Notes: generated from the letters alone by a model not told the origin. Counted from the stretch's first letter, positions 47,488 through 57,054 are shown. The stretch is 64,000 bases of DNA from Colwellia sp. (GCA_013215655.1 JABSOX010000001.1:37322-101321), one strand, 5' to 3'. A program made the numbers and translations.

Positions 47488-48228
47488 ATGCATTATTTAG
47501 TAAAAATAATAAGCCTTTTATTGATAAATTTATTCCCTGTAGCACTAGCTACTGATTATAACATCATGTCTGAAGAACTCCCTCCATGGAATTATACTGA
47601 AAACGGATCTCCCACAGGTGTAACCGTTGAAATAGTACGTGAAATTTTAAAAAAGATTAATCATCCCGATACAATTGCAATTTATCCATGGGCAAGAGCT
47701 TACCAAATGACAAGATACGGGCGGAATAATATACTTTTTACTATGGCAAGAACTCCCGAGCGTGAACCTCTTTTCAATTGGGTCGGACCTATTGCAACTG
47801 AAAAAACCTATTTTTATAAGAATAAGGATACTAAATTACATTTAGAAAATTTATCGGATGCGGACGATACTAATATCTTGGTCACCAGAGGTTTTCCAGA
47901 ACAAAAATTTTTATTGTCTAAGGGATTTAATAACTTATTTATTACCCTAAAAACTATCAATTCTTTTCAAATGTTAGCCCAACATAGAGCTGAACTGGTA
48001 GTATCTGGGGAGTTCACTGTAAAGTATTTCATAAATAGAAGTCTAATTGATGGTGCATTGATAGAGCGAATGAATATTGAATTACTAAAATCTGACTTAT
48101 ACATCGCATTTTCTAAAAACATTCCTCCAAATGAGATTATAAAATGGCAAAATGCACTCAATCAACTCAAAACGTCGGGTAAATATGATGAGATATTTAA
48201 AAAATATATGGGTGAAGGTGTAAACTGA
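47488..48228 (+). CDS. Periplasmic solute-binding protein, family 3 type
   Basis: 246 residues with a signal peptide (MHYLVKIISLLLINLFPVALA). The mature protein opens YNIMSEELPPWNYTENGSPT and shows GVTVEIVREILKKI, the pattern of amino-acid-type binding proteins, with an Arg-bearing ligand segment (TMARTPEREPLFNWVG). No transporter genes adjoin it, so it may be a stand-alone sensor or redox/peptide-binding relative. It is of the same broad family as the gene at 57055-57879, but the two are divergent in sequence. Confidence 0.75.
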   Translation: MHYLVKIISLLLINLFPVALATDYNIMSEELPPWNYTENGSPTGVTVEIVREILKKINHPDTIAIYPWARAYQMTRYGRNNILFTMARTPEREPLFNWVGPIATEKTYFYKNKDTKLHLENLSDADDTNILVTRGFPEQKFLLSKGFNNLFITLKTINSFQMLAQHRAELVVSGEFTVKYFINRSLIDGALIERMNIELLKSDLYIAFSKNIPPNEIIKWQNALNQLKTSGKYDEIFKKYMGEGVN

Positions 48229-48316
48229 CGAAAATGGTTTCCTTTCAATAGTGGAATAGGGAAAATAAACACCTTTTTATTAAATTACAGTTTTTTATTG
48301 CTCATGCGTTGCTTAT

Positions 48317-48420
48317 TTTAACCAACTATTTGCAGTCTCTAATTGGGGCGTTGTCGATACAAATTTTAATGCAATTCAACTAAAGCCTTCATAGCACAAT
48401 GTCCGTTTTGTGGTGAAGAT
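48317..48420 (+). repeat. Dispersed repeat, copy C (5' part)
   Basis: TTTAACCAACTATTTGCAG, then GGCGTTGTCGATACAAATTT and TGTCCGTTTTGTGGTGAAGA parallel copy B. The conserved TGTCCGTTTTGTGGTGAA would encode Cys-Pro-Phe-Cys-Gly-Glu, but no long frame surrounds it. A short protein-like frame (about 48480-48620) of unknown origin follows. Confidence 0.55.
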
Positions 48421-48634
48421 CATCATCAGCTCTATCTCGCTCTGGGGGGCAATTGCGCTTTAGAGTATCAATTCTAAAAATAAATTTCTAAGACGAAAAG
48501 AGGCACAAACTGAGATAGAAATTGTTAACGTTTTTCGAACATTGGCGTTTTGTAATAGTCTAATTAAACAGGATGCCAAGCTATTGAAAAATCCAAAATT
48601 AAGGGAAGTCCAAACAGCTATGACCTGACTATGT

Positions 48635-49067
48635 TTAAGCTACATAGCATTGTTTGTTACATATCGTATCTTCAAGAGTACTCAGTGATATGAATACTGG
48701 CATTACAATCTTTTCTAGTAACAGCAATATTCGAGCTAACATTACTGCAAATGAAAGGTCTTTCTGAATAAAATCATTGGCACCTAGCTGCAACGCTTTA
48801 ATTCTGCATATTCGCACAATCACAGGTTAAGCATATAATTGGTTCATGAAAGAATTGATGGATTTTTTCGCATAACAGATAGCCATTAAGTTACGGTAAA
48901 CAAACCTCGAGTAAAATACAGTCAGGCCAATGTTAAATGACCATGATAATGGCTTCAGTACGGGTAAAATCCTGATATACGATAAAGTTTTGTTTCTCTA
49001 GCGGGCACTTTAAACATAGAGGTGTTTTCTTGTCATCTTCGACAATTAAAATTTTTCGCTGGTGTTA
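48635..49067 (-). pseudogene. Decayed response-regulator gene (receiver domain)
   Basis: Starting near 49058 the minus strand reads RKILIVEDDKKTPL, TRTEAIIMVI, stop, HWPDCILLEVCLP, stop, LNGYLLCEKIHQFF and EPIICLT, then in another frame ALQLGANDFIQKDLSFAVML and ARILLLLEK. This follows a PhoB/OmpR-type receiver from the acid pocket to helix 5. Two in-frame TAA codons and one frameshift break it, the phosphoacceptor Asp is Glu (LLEV), and no DNA-binding domain follows. It is a dead gene, not expected to make protein. Confidence 0.8.
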
Positions 49068-49215
49068 TCCGTTGATATAACATGAATTAATCCTTTAATT
49101 CATACATAAAACCTGATATTTCAAAATTAATGTTTGTAATTTACAGGTAAAATTGCGCTTTTAAAACGGAATTCTATTTTAAAAGCGCATTGACATTATT
49201 GTGTAAGCGAATTAC

Positions 49216-52074
49216 TTAAAATGAATGCTTAAACCTTGCATATATAGTTCTGCCTCTCGGATCATGTACTAAGCTATCAAATGCCCTACGGCCGTTAGAA
49301 CTGTTACGGTCTATCGCCGGTGGTTCTTCATCGGTAAGGTTATTTACCCCGATAGAAAGGCTTGTTGTTCCTTCACCAATCAAACCACTAGTATTAAATG
49401 AATATTGACTATCGAAAACAGTAAAAGAGTCAATCGATTCATAATCATTGTTTGGTGTGCGATCATCATAACCGCCTATATGGCGAACGTAAAAGCTAAC
49501 GCTGTGTTGCTCATTGTGCCAATCAACACCTATATTCACACGAGTATCAGGAACTGAGCCTAATTGACCAAATGATGTATTACGATTGTTAGCACCATCA
49601 AATTTAGGGCTACCATCGCCGCTATCAATATCATAGCTATTGATATAAGTAATACTGGTATTTAATACTAACTCGCCACCAAATACTTGATCAAAAGCAT
49701 AGTTAGCCGTTATGTCAACACCATCAGCAGTAACACCACCAAGATTAGTGAAGGCATTAACAATAGAGGTAGCTTGACCTGTTGCATCACGAGTTACGCG
49801 ATCATCTGGTGTATAAGAGCCGCGACTACATTCATCCGCTAGAATTGATGCTGCTGATTGACCTGCACCAATTAAGTCTTCGTAATCATAGTTCCAGTAA
49901 TCCGCAGAAACAGTAAAGGCTTCATCATCAGTTAACACAATACCTAGGTTAAAGTTAGTTGCTGTTTGCGGTTTTAAGTTTCCACCTAAGGTTGTTGTGG
50001 TAATATTAAAGGTATCATTAATATCTGGATCACATGAAGAACCCTGTCCACCATTAAAAACATCTTGGGTAATTGGATCTGCAAATGAACCTCCTCCACC
50101 TGCGCCAGCAATGTTTCTTACCGAAGGTGCTTGGAATGAAGTTCCATAAGAGCCTCGTAATTGCACCATATCCGTTGCTTGCCAGCGAATACCAACTTTA
50201 GGATCAGTAGTATCACCACCTTCACCATCACCATAATCTTCGTAACGAAGAGCTACCTGAACTTCTAAATCTTCAGTAACTGGGACAATAACTTCACCAT
50301 AAACCGCAATGGTATCTTGTGTAGCACCATTAATTGAGAACACATAGTCTTCATAGCCACCTTGTAGGAAAACCTGCGAACTATCAGCAATTTCGGTATA
50401 TTCCATAGAACGATATTGTACGCCAAATGCACCAACAACTTCTAAACCATCAAGTTCAAACAACATACCACTTAATGTTAACTCGACTGCTTGTTGATTG
50501 GATTCACGAACAAAAGTACGGTAACTTGCAAATTGTCCTAAATCACTTTCGGTATATGGGCCATAAACGTCATTACCAGCAGTTGTCACGCCATCTTTAA
50601 CAGAGGTAGCAGTAGGATCTGCCCAACCAATTGAGAATGGGTTCCAACGACCACTACCAATAGCCTCTCTAAACTTAATACCATTGTAGTTTCGCGGTAA
50701 GACATCCGTCATTAATGAATGAGCATACATGTATGAACCATATAAGCTCCATTCATCATTTATGAAAGTATCGAAACCAAGCACAATACGGCTGTTTTCA
50801 AAATTCTTTTCGATATCTTCCCCATAATCGCCATCATTATTAGTTAATGGGCGACCTCTGAAAATAACGTCAACGGCTGCTGATGGATCTGCAGCAACTG
50901 CAGCTTCATCCCATTCAATGCCACCACTACCATCATCAACGAAATAGTTAAACGGGTGATCGCTTGGTACATAAAAGCCACCATCATCAGTGCGAACATC
51001 TAATGGTGCACCACCGATAATGTCATTTACTTCATTACTTGAAAAACTCATTTCGGCAAATACAGTGGTATCATCTGAAATTTCATAATCAAACTGAGCA
51101 AACGCTTGTAAACGGCTTTCTGAACCGATTAACGCACGTTGATTTAAGAAAATGTAACGACAGTTATTACCATCAACAAAAGTTTGTGTAATACCTGTAG
51201 CAGCGCTTGGCTCTCCACAATATGGGTCAGCAACTTCACCAGATGATCGTAAATATCTAGTAGGGTCATCTGGGTTTTGTGTTGCTAACGAGTATCTACC
51301 GGCACCTGTTGATGAGTCGTACTGGTTCTCAGATGCATTAAAAGAATCACCTTTAGAACGTTTAACTAACCAGTCATACTCACCACGCGCACCACCGTCT
51401 TGCTCGTAATAATTAACAAACATTGAGAAATGGCCTTTATCTAACTTATGACCAAGAGCCAGATTTAAATTTTGCGCAGGGTTAACCTCATTATCGCGGT
51501 ATTCACCACCAATCTCCAACCCTTCAAAGTTTTTACGGGTGATTATATTAACCACACCACCAACAGCATCTGAACCATAAGTAGCTGACGCGCCATCTTT
51601 GAGCACTTCAACACTTTGAATCATATTGGTTGGGTACTGGTTAATATCAGTAAAAAAGAAACCTTGCGAGGTTGATATAGGTGAAAGCCCTGCTCGGCGT
51701 CCATTAATTAAGGTTAATGTGCCTGCAACCCCTAAGCCGCGTAAACTAAACTGAGATGTCCCCTGTGCCTCTCGGCTACCTGCTAAATCAGAACCTGCCA
51801 TAGCAGGAACCATTTTTATCAGGTCTTGCATTTGACCAACACCAGCTGATTCTATGTCTTTCATATCAACAGTTTCAATAGGAGACGGTGTTTCGATATC
51901 ACGATTTCGTCTAATATTAGAGCCTGTAATCGATATTCTTTCAATACTTTGAACATCAGTTTGTGCTTCAGCTGATTCAGCTGCTATAGCCAATGTTGAG
52001 ACACTTGCGCATGCTATTGCAATGGCTGTTTTCTTAAATACCGTCTTAAAATATTTTTGTTTAATTTCTGACAT
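49216..52074 (-). CDS. Large TonB-dependent receptor beside the Tct-type transporter
   Basis: 952 residues. A signal peptide (about 12-32, TAIAIACASVSTLAIAAE) leads to ERISITGSNIRRNRDIETPS, the usual start of Alteromonadales nutrient receptors. The plug (about 60-180) has SLRGLGVAGTLTLINGRRAG and VLKDGASATYGSDAVGGVVN. The barrel ends GRTIYARFKHSF. This group imports organic nutrients (peptides, glycans, aromatics) rather than only iron chelates. It diverges from a tct-type transporter operon 370 bp away, which suggests the receptor brings the transporter's substrate across the outer membrane. No Fur box is evident. Confidence 0.88.
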   Translation of the reverse strand: MSEIKQKYFKTVFKKTAIAIACASVSTLAIAAESAEAQTDVQSIERISITGSNIRRNRDIETPSPIETVDMKDIESAGVGQMQDLIKMVPAMAGSDLAGSREAQGTSQFSLRGLGVAGTLTLINGRRAGLSPISTSQGFFFTDINQYPTNMIQSVEVLKDGASATYGSDAVGGVVNIITRKNFEGLEIGGEYRDNEVNPAQNLNLALGHKLDKGHFSMFVNYYEQDGGARGEYDWLVKRSKGDSFNASENQYDSSTGAGRYSLATQNPDDPTRYLRSSGEVADPYCGEPSAATGITQTFVDGNNCRYIFLNQRALIGSESRLQAFAQFDYEISDDTTVFAEMSFSSNEVNDIIGGAPLDVRTDDGGFYVPSDHPFNYFVDDGSGGIEWDEAAVAADPSAAVDVIFRGRPLTNNDGDYGEDIEKNFENSRIVLGFDTFINDEWSLYGSYMYAHSLMTDVLPRNYNGIKFREAIGSGRWNPFSIGWADPTATSVKDGVTTAGNDVYGPYTESDLGQFASYRTFVRESNQQAVELTLSGMLFELDGLEVVGAFGVQYRSMEYTEIADSSQVFLQGGYEDYVFSINGATQDTIAVYGEVIVPVTEDLEVQVALRYEDYGDGEGGDTTDPKVGIRWQATDMVQLRGSYGTSFQAPSVRNIAGAGGGGSFADPITQDVFNGGQGSSCDPDINDTFNITTTTLGGNLKPQTATNFNLGIVLTDDEAFTVSADYWNYDYEDLIGAGQSAASILADECSRGSYTPDDRVTRDATGQATSIVNAFTNLGGVTADGVDITANYAFDQVFGGELVLNTSITYINSYDIDSGDGSPKFDGANNRNTSFGQLGSVPDTRVNIGVDWHNEQHSVSFYVRHIGGYDDRTPNNDYESIDSFTVFDSQYSFNTSGLIGEGTTSLSIGVNNLTDEEPPAIDRNSSNGRRAFDSLVHDPRGRTIYARFKHSF

Positions 52075-52443
52075 TATTAATTTCCCCTTAATACAGTGAT
52101 CATTATTTTTATTTATTTCGCTGTGATTGATTTACTCATAAAGTGAATTTGTTGTTATCTGATATTAATCGTCTTACATCGATTAAAAATATCAACATGG
52201 CAACAATGACGTTTTTTATTGTATTTAGTATCCGTCAATAGACTGTAATTAAATAAACTACATGTTTACATGGTGTTAAGTGTTGACTAAGTCATTTGAC
52301 TACCCGGAGAGAAAGCCCTTTTTTTATCGTAAATAAGTCTATTGTCTGATGTGAATTTGTTTAAAACGTCATAATTTATCACTACACAATCCTTGAGAAG
52401 TTATTAATGAAATTTTCTTAGTTAGAGGAATAACTAAGGTGAT
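52075..52443. promoter_or_regulatory. Divergent control region of receptor and tctCB-tctA
   Basis: This 369-bp region must hold promoters for both units. TGACTAAGTCA at 52284-52294 is an 11-bp palindrome with one central base, followed after TT by TGACTAC, giving a third half-site. It is a reasonable candidate operator for the LuxR-type regulator encoded at 55518-56942, but this is inference from position and symmetry only. Confidence 0.35.
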
Positions 52444-52446
52444 TTG

Positions 52447-53850
52447 TTGATACAACTTATAAGAATAATAGGTGTAGTTTTGACAGTTTACATAAAAAGA
52501 AAAATTAAGGTTAATACGTTGTTATTTTGGGTATCTTTATTTATTCCAACATTTCACGCCATTGCTAATGAACAAGTGGTTGAACAATGGCAACCTGAAT
52601 ACCCTTTGGTAATAACCGTTCCTTCAAACCCTGGTGGTGGTTGGGATCAACTCGGTCGATTTTTGCAAAGGTCTATTATTCAAGAGAAACTATCTCCTGT
52701 TTCAATAGAAGTCGTGAATAAAGGGGGTGCCGGGGGCATTATTGCTTTAGCAGAGCTGGTGTCTACTTTTGATGGAAATCCTTATAAATTGATGGTCACT
52801 GGTTTTGGCATGACCGGTGCCACTATTATGCATAATAGTGAATTTAATCTGCAATCTACTACGCCTATTGCCAGATTAACGGGTGAGTTCCAAGCTATAG
52901 GTGTTCCCTATGATTCACCCTATAAAAACTTAGATGATCTAATGCAAGCGTTTAAAGTAAATCCCAAAAGCATTATATGGGGAGGGGGGTCAGCAGGTGG
53001 TGCCGACCACTTATTTGTTAATTTATTAGCCGATAAATTAGGGGTTAATGCACAAGACATCAATTATGTTGCATACACCGGTGGTGGCGAAGCAACCGCC
53101 GCTTTGATGGGCGGACAAGTGAGTGCGGGTATTTCTGGTTATTCTGAATGGGGCGGTGTGGTTGACGCCAAACGTGTACGCCTATTGGGTATCTCTTCAG
53201 AATCTCGAACGGTTCATCCTGATATTGCTACTTTTGTCGAGGTTGGGATTGATATTGTTTTTCAAAACTGGCGGGCGATCGTTGCAGCTCCAAACATTAC
53301 CGACGATCAACGACAATATCTGATCGAATTAATATCTAACGCCAGAAACTCTAAAACTTGGCAAGATATTGTTAAACGTAATAACTGGCAGGATAGTTTT
53401 TTAATTGGTGATGAGTTTACTCAGTTCATTATTGAAGATAGACAGCAAACTCGGCGCATTGTCGAGCTAAGTGGGCTGGGTGCAGGTGGAGAAGGATATG
53501 CTTATATTGGTCCTTATTTCTTCCCTTATATTGCTGGAGGTGGTTTGCTACTTTGCAGTTTGTTTTTGTTGATTGGTCACTATAATAATCGCCAAGAGAC
53601 AAATCCAGTAGCCAGTGACAGTATATCAATCAAAAGCTTAAACAAGTTTTATCTTTCAAGCTTAACCATAGCACTGTATTTAGTAAGCTTGGCTTATATC
53701 GGTTTTATTTATACCACTCCTATTTTTATTCCTGTTATTTCACGAATACTCGGTTCAACGTCGAGTAAGCGAGACATTATTGTCGGCGCTATATTAACGG
53801 TGTTAATTACTATTGTTTTTGAAAATTTCCTGAACGTTATCGTTCCATAA
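52447..53850 (+). CDS. Fusion of tripartite tricarboxylate transporter binding protein (TctC) and small membrane subunit (TctB)
   Basis: One uninterrupted frame of 467 residues from the TTG at 52447 (AAGG seven bases before); another TTG lies one codon earlier and no ATG is available. A hydrophobic export signal (about 24-41, before ANEQ) leads to a TctC/Bug-type domain (about 50-330: VPSNPGGGWDQLGRFLQ, NKGGAGGIIALAEL, GGGSAGGADHLFVNL, YTGGGEATAALMGGQVSA). After a short linker come four membrane helices (about 359-465; GPYFFPYIAGGGLLL, ALYLVSLAYIGFIY, DIIVGAILTVLITIVF) resembling TctB. TctC is normally a free periplasmic protein, so tethering it to TctB is unusual. tctA follows after 15 bp. 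The substrate is unknown. Confidence 0.82.
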   Translation: MIQLIRIIGVVLTVYIKRKIKVNTLLFWVSLFIPTFHAIANEQVVEQWQPEYPLVITVPSNPGGGWDQLGRFLQRSIIQEKLSPVSIEVVNKGGAGGIIALAELVSTFDGNPYKLMVTGFGMTGATIMHNSEFNLQSTTPIARLTGEFQAIGVPYDSPYKNLDDLMQAFKVNPKSIIWGGGSAGGADHLFVNLLADKLGVNAQDINYVAYTGGGEATAALMGGQVSAGISGYSEWGGVVDAKRVRLLGISSESRTVHPDIATFVEVGIDIVFQNWRAIVAAPNITDDQRQYLIELISNARNSKTWQDIVKRNNWQDSFLIGDEFTQFIIEDRQQTRRIVELSGLGAGGEGYAYIGPYFFPYIAGGGLLLCSLFLLIGHYNNRQETNPVASDSISIKSLNKFYLSSLTIALYLVSLAYIGFIYTTPIFIPVISRILGSTSSKRDIIVGAILTVLITIVFENFLNVIVP

Positions 53851-53865
53851 CCAAAGGCTTATATT

Positions 53866-55368
53866 ATGGACTCATTTACTAATATTTTTACTAATATTGC
53901 CAATGGTTTTGGCATTGCGGGTACTCCTGAAAATTTAATGTACGGCATGATTGGTGTATTGCTCGGCACTGCAGTTGGTGTTTTACCCGGTTTAGGCCCT
54001 GCGGTTGCTATTTCATTGTTATTACCCATCACCTTTGGCATGGAGCCTATTTCTGCATTTATTATGTTTGGTGGTATTTATTATGGCGCGATGTACGGCG
54101 GCGCTATGACTGCCATTTTAGTGAATACTCCTGGCTGCTCTTCGTCAGTAGTCACAACTTTTGATGGTCATCCATTAGCTAAAAAAGGTCGGGCGGGTAC
54201 TGCACTTATTACGGCGATTATTGGTTCGTTTATTGGTGGGACATTTGCCACTTTAATGCTAATGCTTATTGCGCCTGCATTAGTTGAATTATCATTGATT
54301 TTTGGCCCGCCAGAATATTTTTCATTAATGTTACTTGCCTTAGTCATGGTTGCGACTATTGGTGATAATTCCTTAGTAAAATCATTGTTTGCTACTTTTT
54401 TAGGTATAGGTATAGCAATGATTGGTATCGACATGCAAACGGGTACTGCTCGGTTAACCTTTGGCCTACCTGAGCTATATAGTGGTATTAATATAGTATT
54501 GGCAGGCATTGGCTTATTTGCTGTTGGTGAAAGCCTCTGGGTGTTATCGGGTCAAGAAAATAAAGATAATAGTCAGTTTGATACTAGCGAAAGTAAATTA
54601 AGTATGAGTTCAACTGAATGGGTTCGATCAGGATTTGCTTGGTGCCGCGGTACTATTATCGGTTTTTTTGCGGGGATATTACCAGGTTCGGGTGGAACAA
54701 TTGCCGCTTTTATGGCTTATGGCGTTGAAAAGAAACTGTCTAAACATCCTGAAAAATTTGGTCATGGTGCTGTTGAAGGTGTTGCCGCGCCAGAGGCTGC
54801 AAATAACGCTGCAGCGGGAGGCAGCATGGTGCCATTATTAGCATTAGGTATTCCTGGTTCAGCCACCACAGCGGTAATGTTAGTTGCTTTTCAAATGTAT
54901 GGTTTACAGCCAGGTCCATTATTATTTCAAAATAGTGGTGATTTAGTTTGGGGTTTAATAGCCAGTTTATATATTGCTAATATTTTATTAGTTTTGATTA
55001 ACGTTCCTTTGATTGGTGTGTGGTCTAAATTACTCAAAGTACCGTCAGGATTACTGTATTCATCAGTGATTGTATTTTCTATTTTAGGTGCTTATAGCTT
55101 AAAAGGCAGTATCAGCGATACCATAATTGTTTTTGTTTTAGGCTTGTTAGCGTTTACTTTAAGACGTTTTAATTTTCCTATTGCGCCTGTCTTGTTAGGT
55201 GTTGTATTAGGGCCTTTAATTGAACAAGAATTTCGTCGTTCACTGTCGATATCTACGGGAGACTACAGCATATTTTTTACTAGACCAGTTGCCGTGACAT
55301 TTTTGGTTATTATTGCTTTATCCATACTTTCTACAATAGTTAAACAACTGCGAAAAACTAAAACGTAG
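53866..55368 (+). CDS. tctA: Tripartite tricarboxylate transporter large subunit TctA
   Basis: 500 residues, the standard TctA length, with about twelve membrane helices. Family motifs are GVLPGLGPAVAISLLLPITF, YYGAMYGGAMTAILVNTPG, GILPGSGGTIAAFMAYGVE and PEAANNAAAGGSMVPLLALG, then IPGSATTAVML. It is the translocating subunit that moves a carboxylate-type solute into the cytoplasm with an ion gradient, using the TctC domain as ligand donor. Co-transcribed with the TctC-TctB fusion, it completes the transporter with two polypeptides instead of three. A terminator hairpin follows. Confidence 0.93.
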   Translation: MDSFTNIFTNIANGFGIAGTPENLMYGMIGVLLGTAVGVLPGLGPAVAISLLLPITFGMEPISAFIMFGGIYYGAMYGGAMTAILVNTPGCSSSVVTTFDGHPLAKKGRAGTALITAIIGSFIGGTFATLMLMLIAPALVELSLIFGPPEYFSLMLLALVMVATIGDNSLVKSLFATFLGIGIAMIGIDMQTGTARLTFGLPELYSGINIVLAGIGLFAVGESLWVLSGQENKDNSQFDTSESKLSMSSTEWVRSGFAWCRGTIIGFFAGILPGSGGTIAAFMAYGVEKKLSKHPEKFGHGAVEGVAAPEAANNAAAGGSMVPLLALGIPGSATTAVMLVAFQMYGLQPGPLLFQNSGDLVWGLIASLYIANILLVLINVPLIGVWSKLLKVPSGLLYSSVIVFSILGAYSLKGSISDTIIVFVLGLLAFTLRRFNFPIAPVLLGVVLGPLIEQEFRRSLSISTGDYSIFFTRPVAVTFLVIIALSILSTIVKQLRKTKT

Positions 55369-55403
55369 CTGTTAAAAATAAGAGTAAAATCGAAGCCCTC
55401 CCA

Positions 55404-55465
55404 TTGGTCGGCAATACTTAATAAAATCGTATTGATATTTAGAGTATTGTCGGCCAATTTTCTTT
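55404..55465. terminator. Terminator between tctA and the convergent regulator
   Basis: TTGGTCGGCAATACT (55404-55418) and AGTATTGTCGGCCAA (55443-55457) pair over 15 positions with two G-U pairs, followed by TTTTCTTT. It can serve the plus strand; the convergent regulator gene ends 53 bp beyond. Confidence 0.72.
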
Positions 55466-55517
55466 GTTAGTCTCTACTATCCTATTAAAATGTTAAATAT
55501 ACACAAGGATTGCTTTA

Positions 55518-56942
55518 TCAAGGGGTCATGAAGTCTTCTAAAAAGTAAGCGGATAAATCACTACGATTTGATAAAGAAGACTTCGCATAAATAGCGCCTG
55601 CCTGTTGCCGCACTGTACGTTCACTTTTACAGCGTACTTCTGCAATTTCTTTAAAAGTAAGTCCCTTCAGTAGCATTAAGGCAATTTCTTTTTCAGTTGG
55701 GGTTAATCCCCATTTAACAAATTCTTGTTCTATATGTTGAGATAAACTGTTTAACTTTTCATCTAACTTTTCTTTGTTGATACGATTTTCTTCTTCTACA
55801 CGAGTTAAATTTATTTGTAGTTGGTCTTCTCTGTTTTTATTTTCTAGCCTTAGAACAAACAGTGTAATGACTAAAATTAGACATAAAATCGCAATGTATC
55901 CTGCCCAGCGATATGGGTTACGTAACAAGTTTTTAGTTTTTTTATTAAAGCTCTGTTTGGTGCTACTTTTAAATTTTGCAGGAATAAACTTATTGGCGAG
56001 CACTTGTTGTTCACCGTTTACAAAGTTATAAAAATCTTTTCCTTCAATATATATATCTTGCCAATGATTTGCTTTTATTTCTCTTTTCCATTGTGGATGG
56101 TTTGCTAATTGTTTAAATAGTGCGATTAGACTATTTTTTTTCTGAATATCAGTTTTAGTAGAAATAAATAAACCGTGCCAGTCCATTAAAGAGGCATCAA
56201 CACCCGATGCAATTATTGTTGGAGTGGCTATTCCTGCGATTGGCTTTTTGGAGGTTAATGCTATTACTCTAATATCTTTAACCTTACTTGAATGACTAAA
56301 TTCATCAAGAGTACTGATAGCTGCCGTGTAATTTCCCGTAATAAGTTGCTTGGCAATTAATTTACCGCCGCCTGGTACTGGGTGATAGTTGAGTTCATCT
56401 ATCTTAAGGTTCATTTCTAGCAGTAAGTCTTTTATAAAAACATTATCTGTTGCGCCAGCAGAGCCTCCAATCCATTTTATTGCCGATAAATCGGTAGTCA
56501 TTGCATCTAATAAATCATTTATATTCTCTATAGGTGAATTCTGAGCAACGGCTATAGCGAGAGGTTTGCCTACTAATCGAGCTAAGGGTTCGGTTTGTAG
56601 CAAAGAAACTGAAGCATTGTTGTATAAAGCGGCACCGATCATAGAACGTCCACCTAAAAGTAAGGCGAATTTTTCTGAAAAATCGTTATTAATAAAATGT
56701 GTTAAAGCAATCACACCACCAGCGCCAACTAAGTGAATAATTTCAACATTTTTAACAAACCCTGCATTGATTAGTACATTGCGTATAGCTGTAGCAGTAT
56801 GATCATAACCGCCACTAACTGAACCAGGGACATAAATAGTTAATTTATTAATAGTTTCATTTTTTTCAGAACTAGCATTTACTGCAAAAGTTGTAAGAGA
56901 AAAAAATGCTATAAAATATATAAAAAGACAGTTTTTAATCAT
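55518..56942 (-). CDS. Membrane one-component regulator: TctC-like periplasmic sensor fused to LuxR-type HTH
   Basis: 474 residues. A signal-anchor or signal peptide (about 1-24) precedes a TctC/Bug-type solute-binding domain (about 33-310: IYVPGSVSGGYDHTATAIRN, HLVGAGGVIALTHF, WIGGSAGATDNVFIKDLLLE, HPVPGGGKLIAKQLITGNYT). Then come a membrane helix (about 346-364, AGYIAILCLILVITLFVL), a coiled coil (365-408) and a LuxR/NarL-type HTH (about 413-465: LTPTEKEIALMLLKGLTFKE, IAEVRCKSERTVRQQAGAIY). The motifs match, one for one, those of the TctC domain in the neighbouring transporter. The obvious reading is that ligand binding outside controls DNA binding inside, probably on the tct and receptor genes. 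I do not recall a described regulator of this build. Confidence 0.85.
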   Translation of the reverse strand: MIKNCLFIYFIAFFSLTTFAVNASSEKNETINKLTIYVPGSVSGGYDHTATAIRNVLINAGFVKNVEIIHLVGAGGVIALTHFINNDFSEKFALLLGGRSMIGAALYNNASVSLLQTEPLARLVGKPLAIAVAQNSPIENINDLLDAMTTDLSAIKWIGGSAGATDNVFIKDLLLEMNLKIDELNYHPVPGGGKLIAKQLITGNYTAAISTLDEFSHSSKVKDIRVIALTSKKPIAGIATPTIIASGVDASLMDWHGLFISTKTDIQKKNSLIALFKQLANHPQWKREIKANHWQDIYIEGKDFYNFVNGEQQVLANKFIPAKFKSSTKQSFNKKTKNLLRNPYRWAGYIAILCLILVITLFVLRLENKNREDQLQINLTRVEEENRINKEKLDEKLNSLSQHIEQEFVKWGLTPTEKEIALMLLKGLTFKEIAEVRCKSERTVRQQAGAIYAKSSLSNRSDLSAYFLEDFMTP

Positions 56943-57054
56943 TTAATCTAAAGAGGAATGTTGGATACAAAATACATAGCTTAGTAAACTATTAATACCC
57001 CTTGATTGCAACAGTTTAACAAGGAAATTATTGAGTTTGTAAAGATAACCTTTG

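Noticed and set aside
48470..48626. Plus-strand protein-like frame before the dead response regulator
   Set aside because: It has a stop at its upstream end, no start codon, and no family I recognise; too short to claim.
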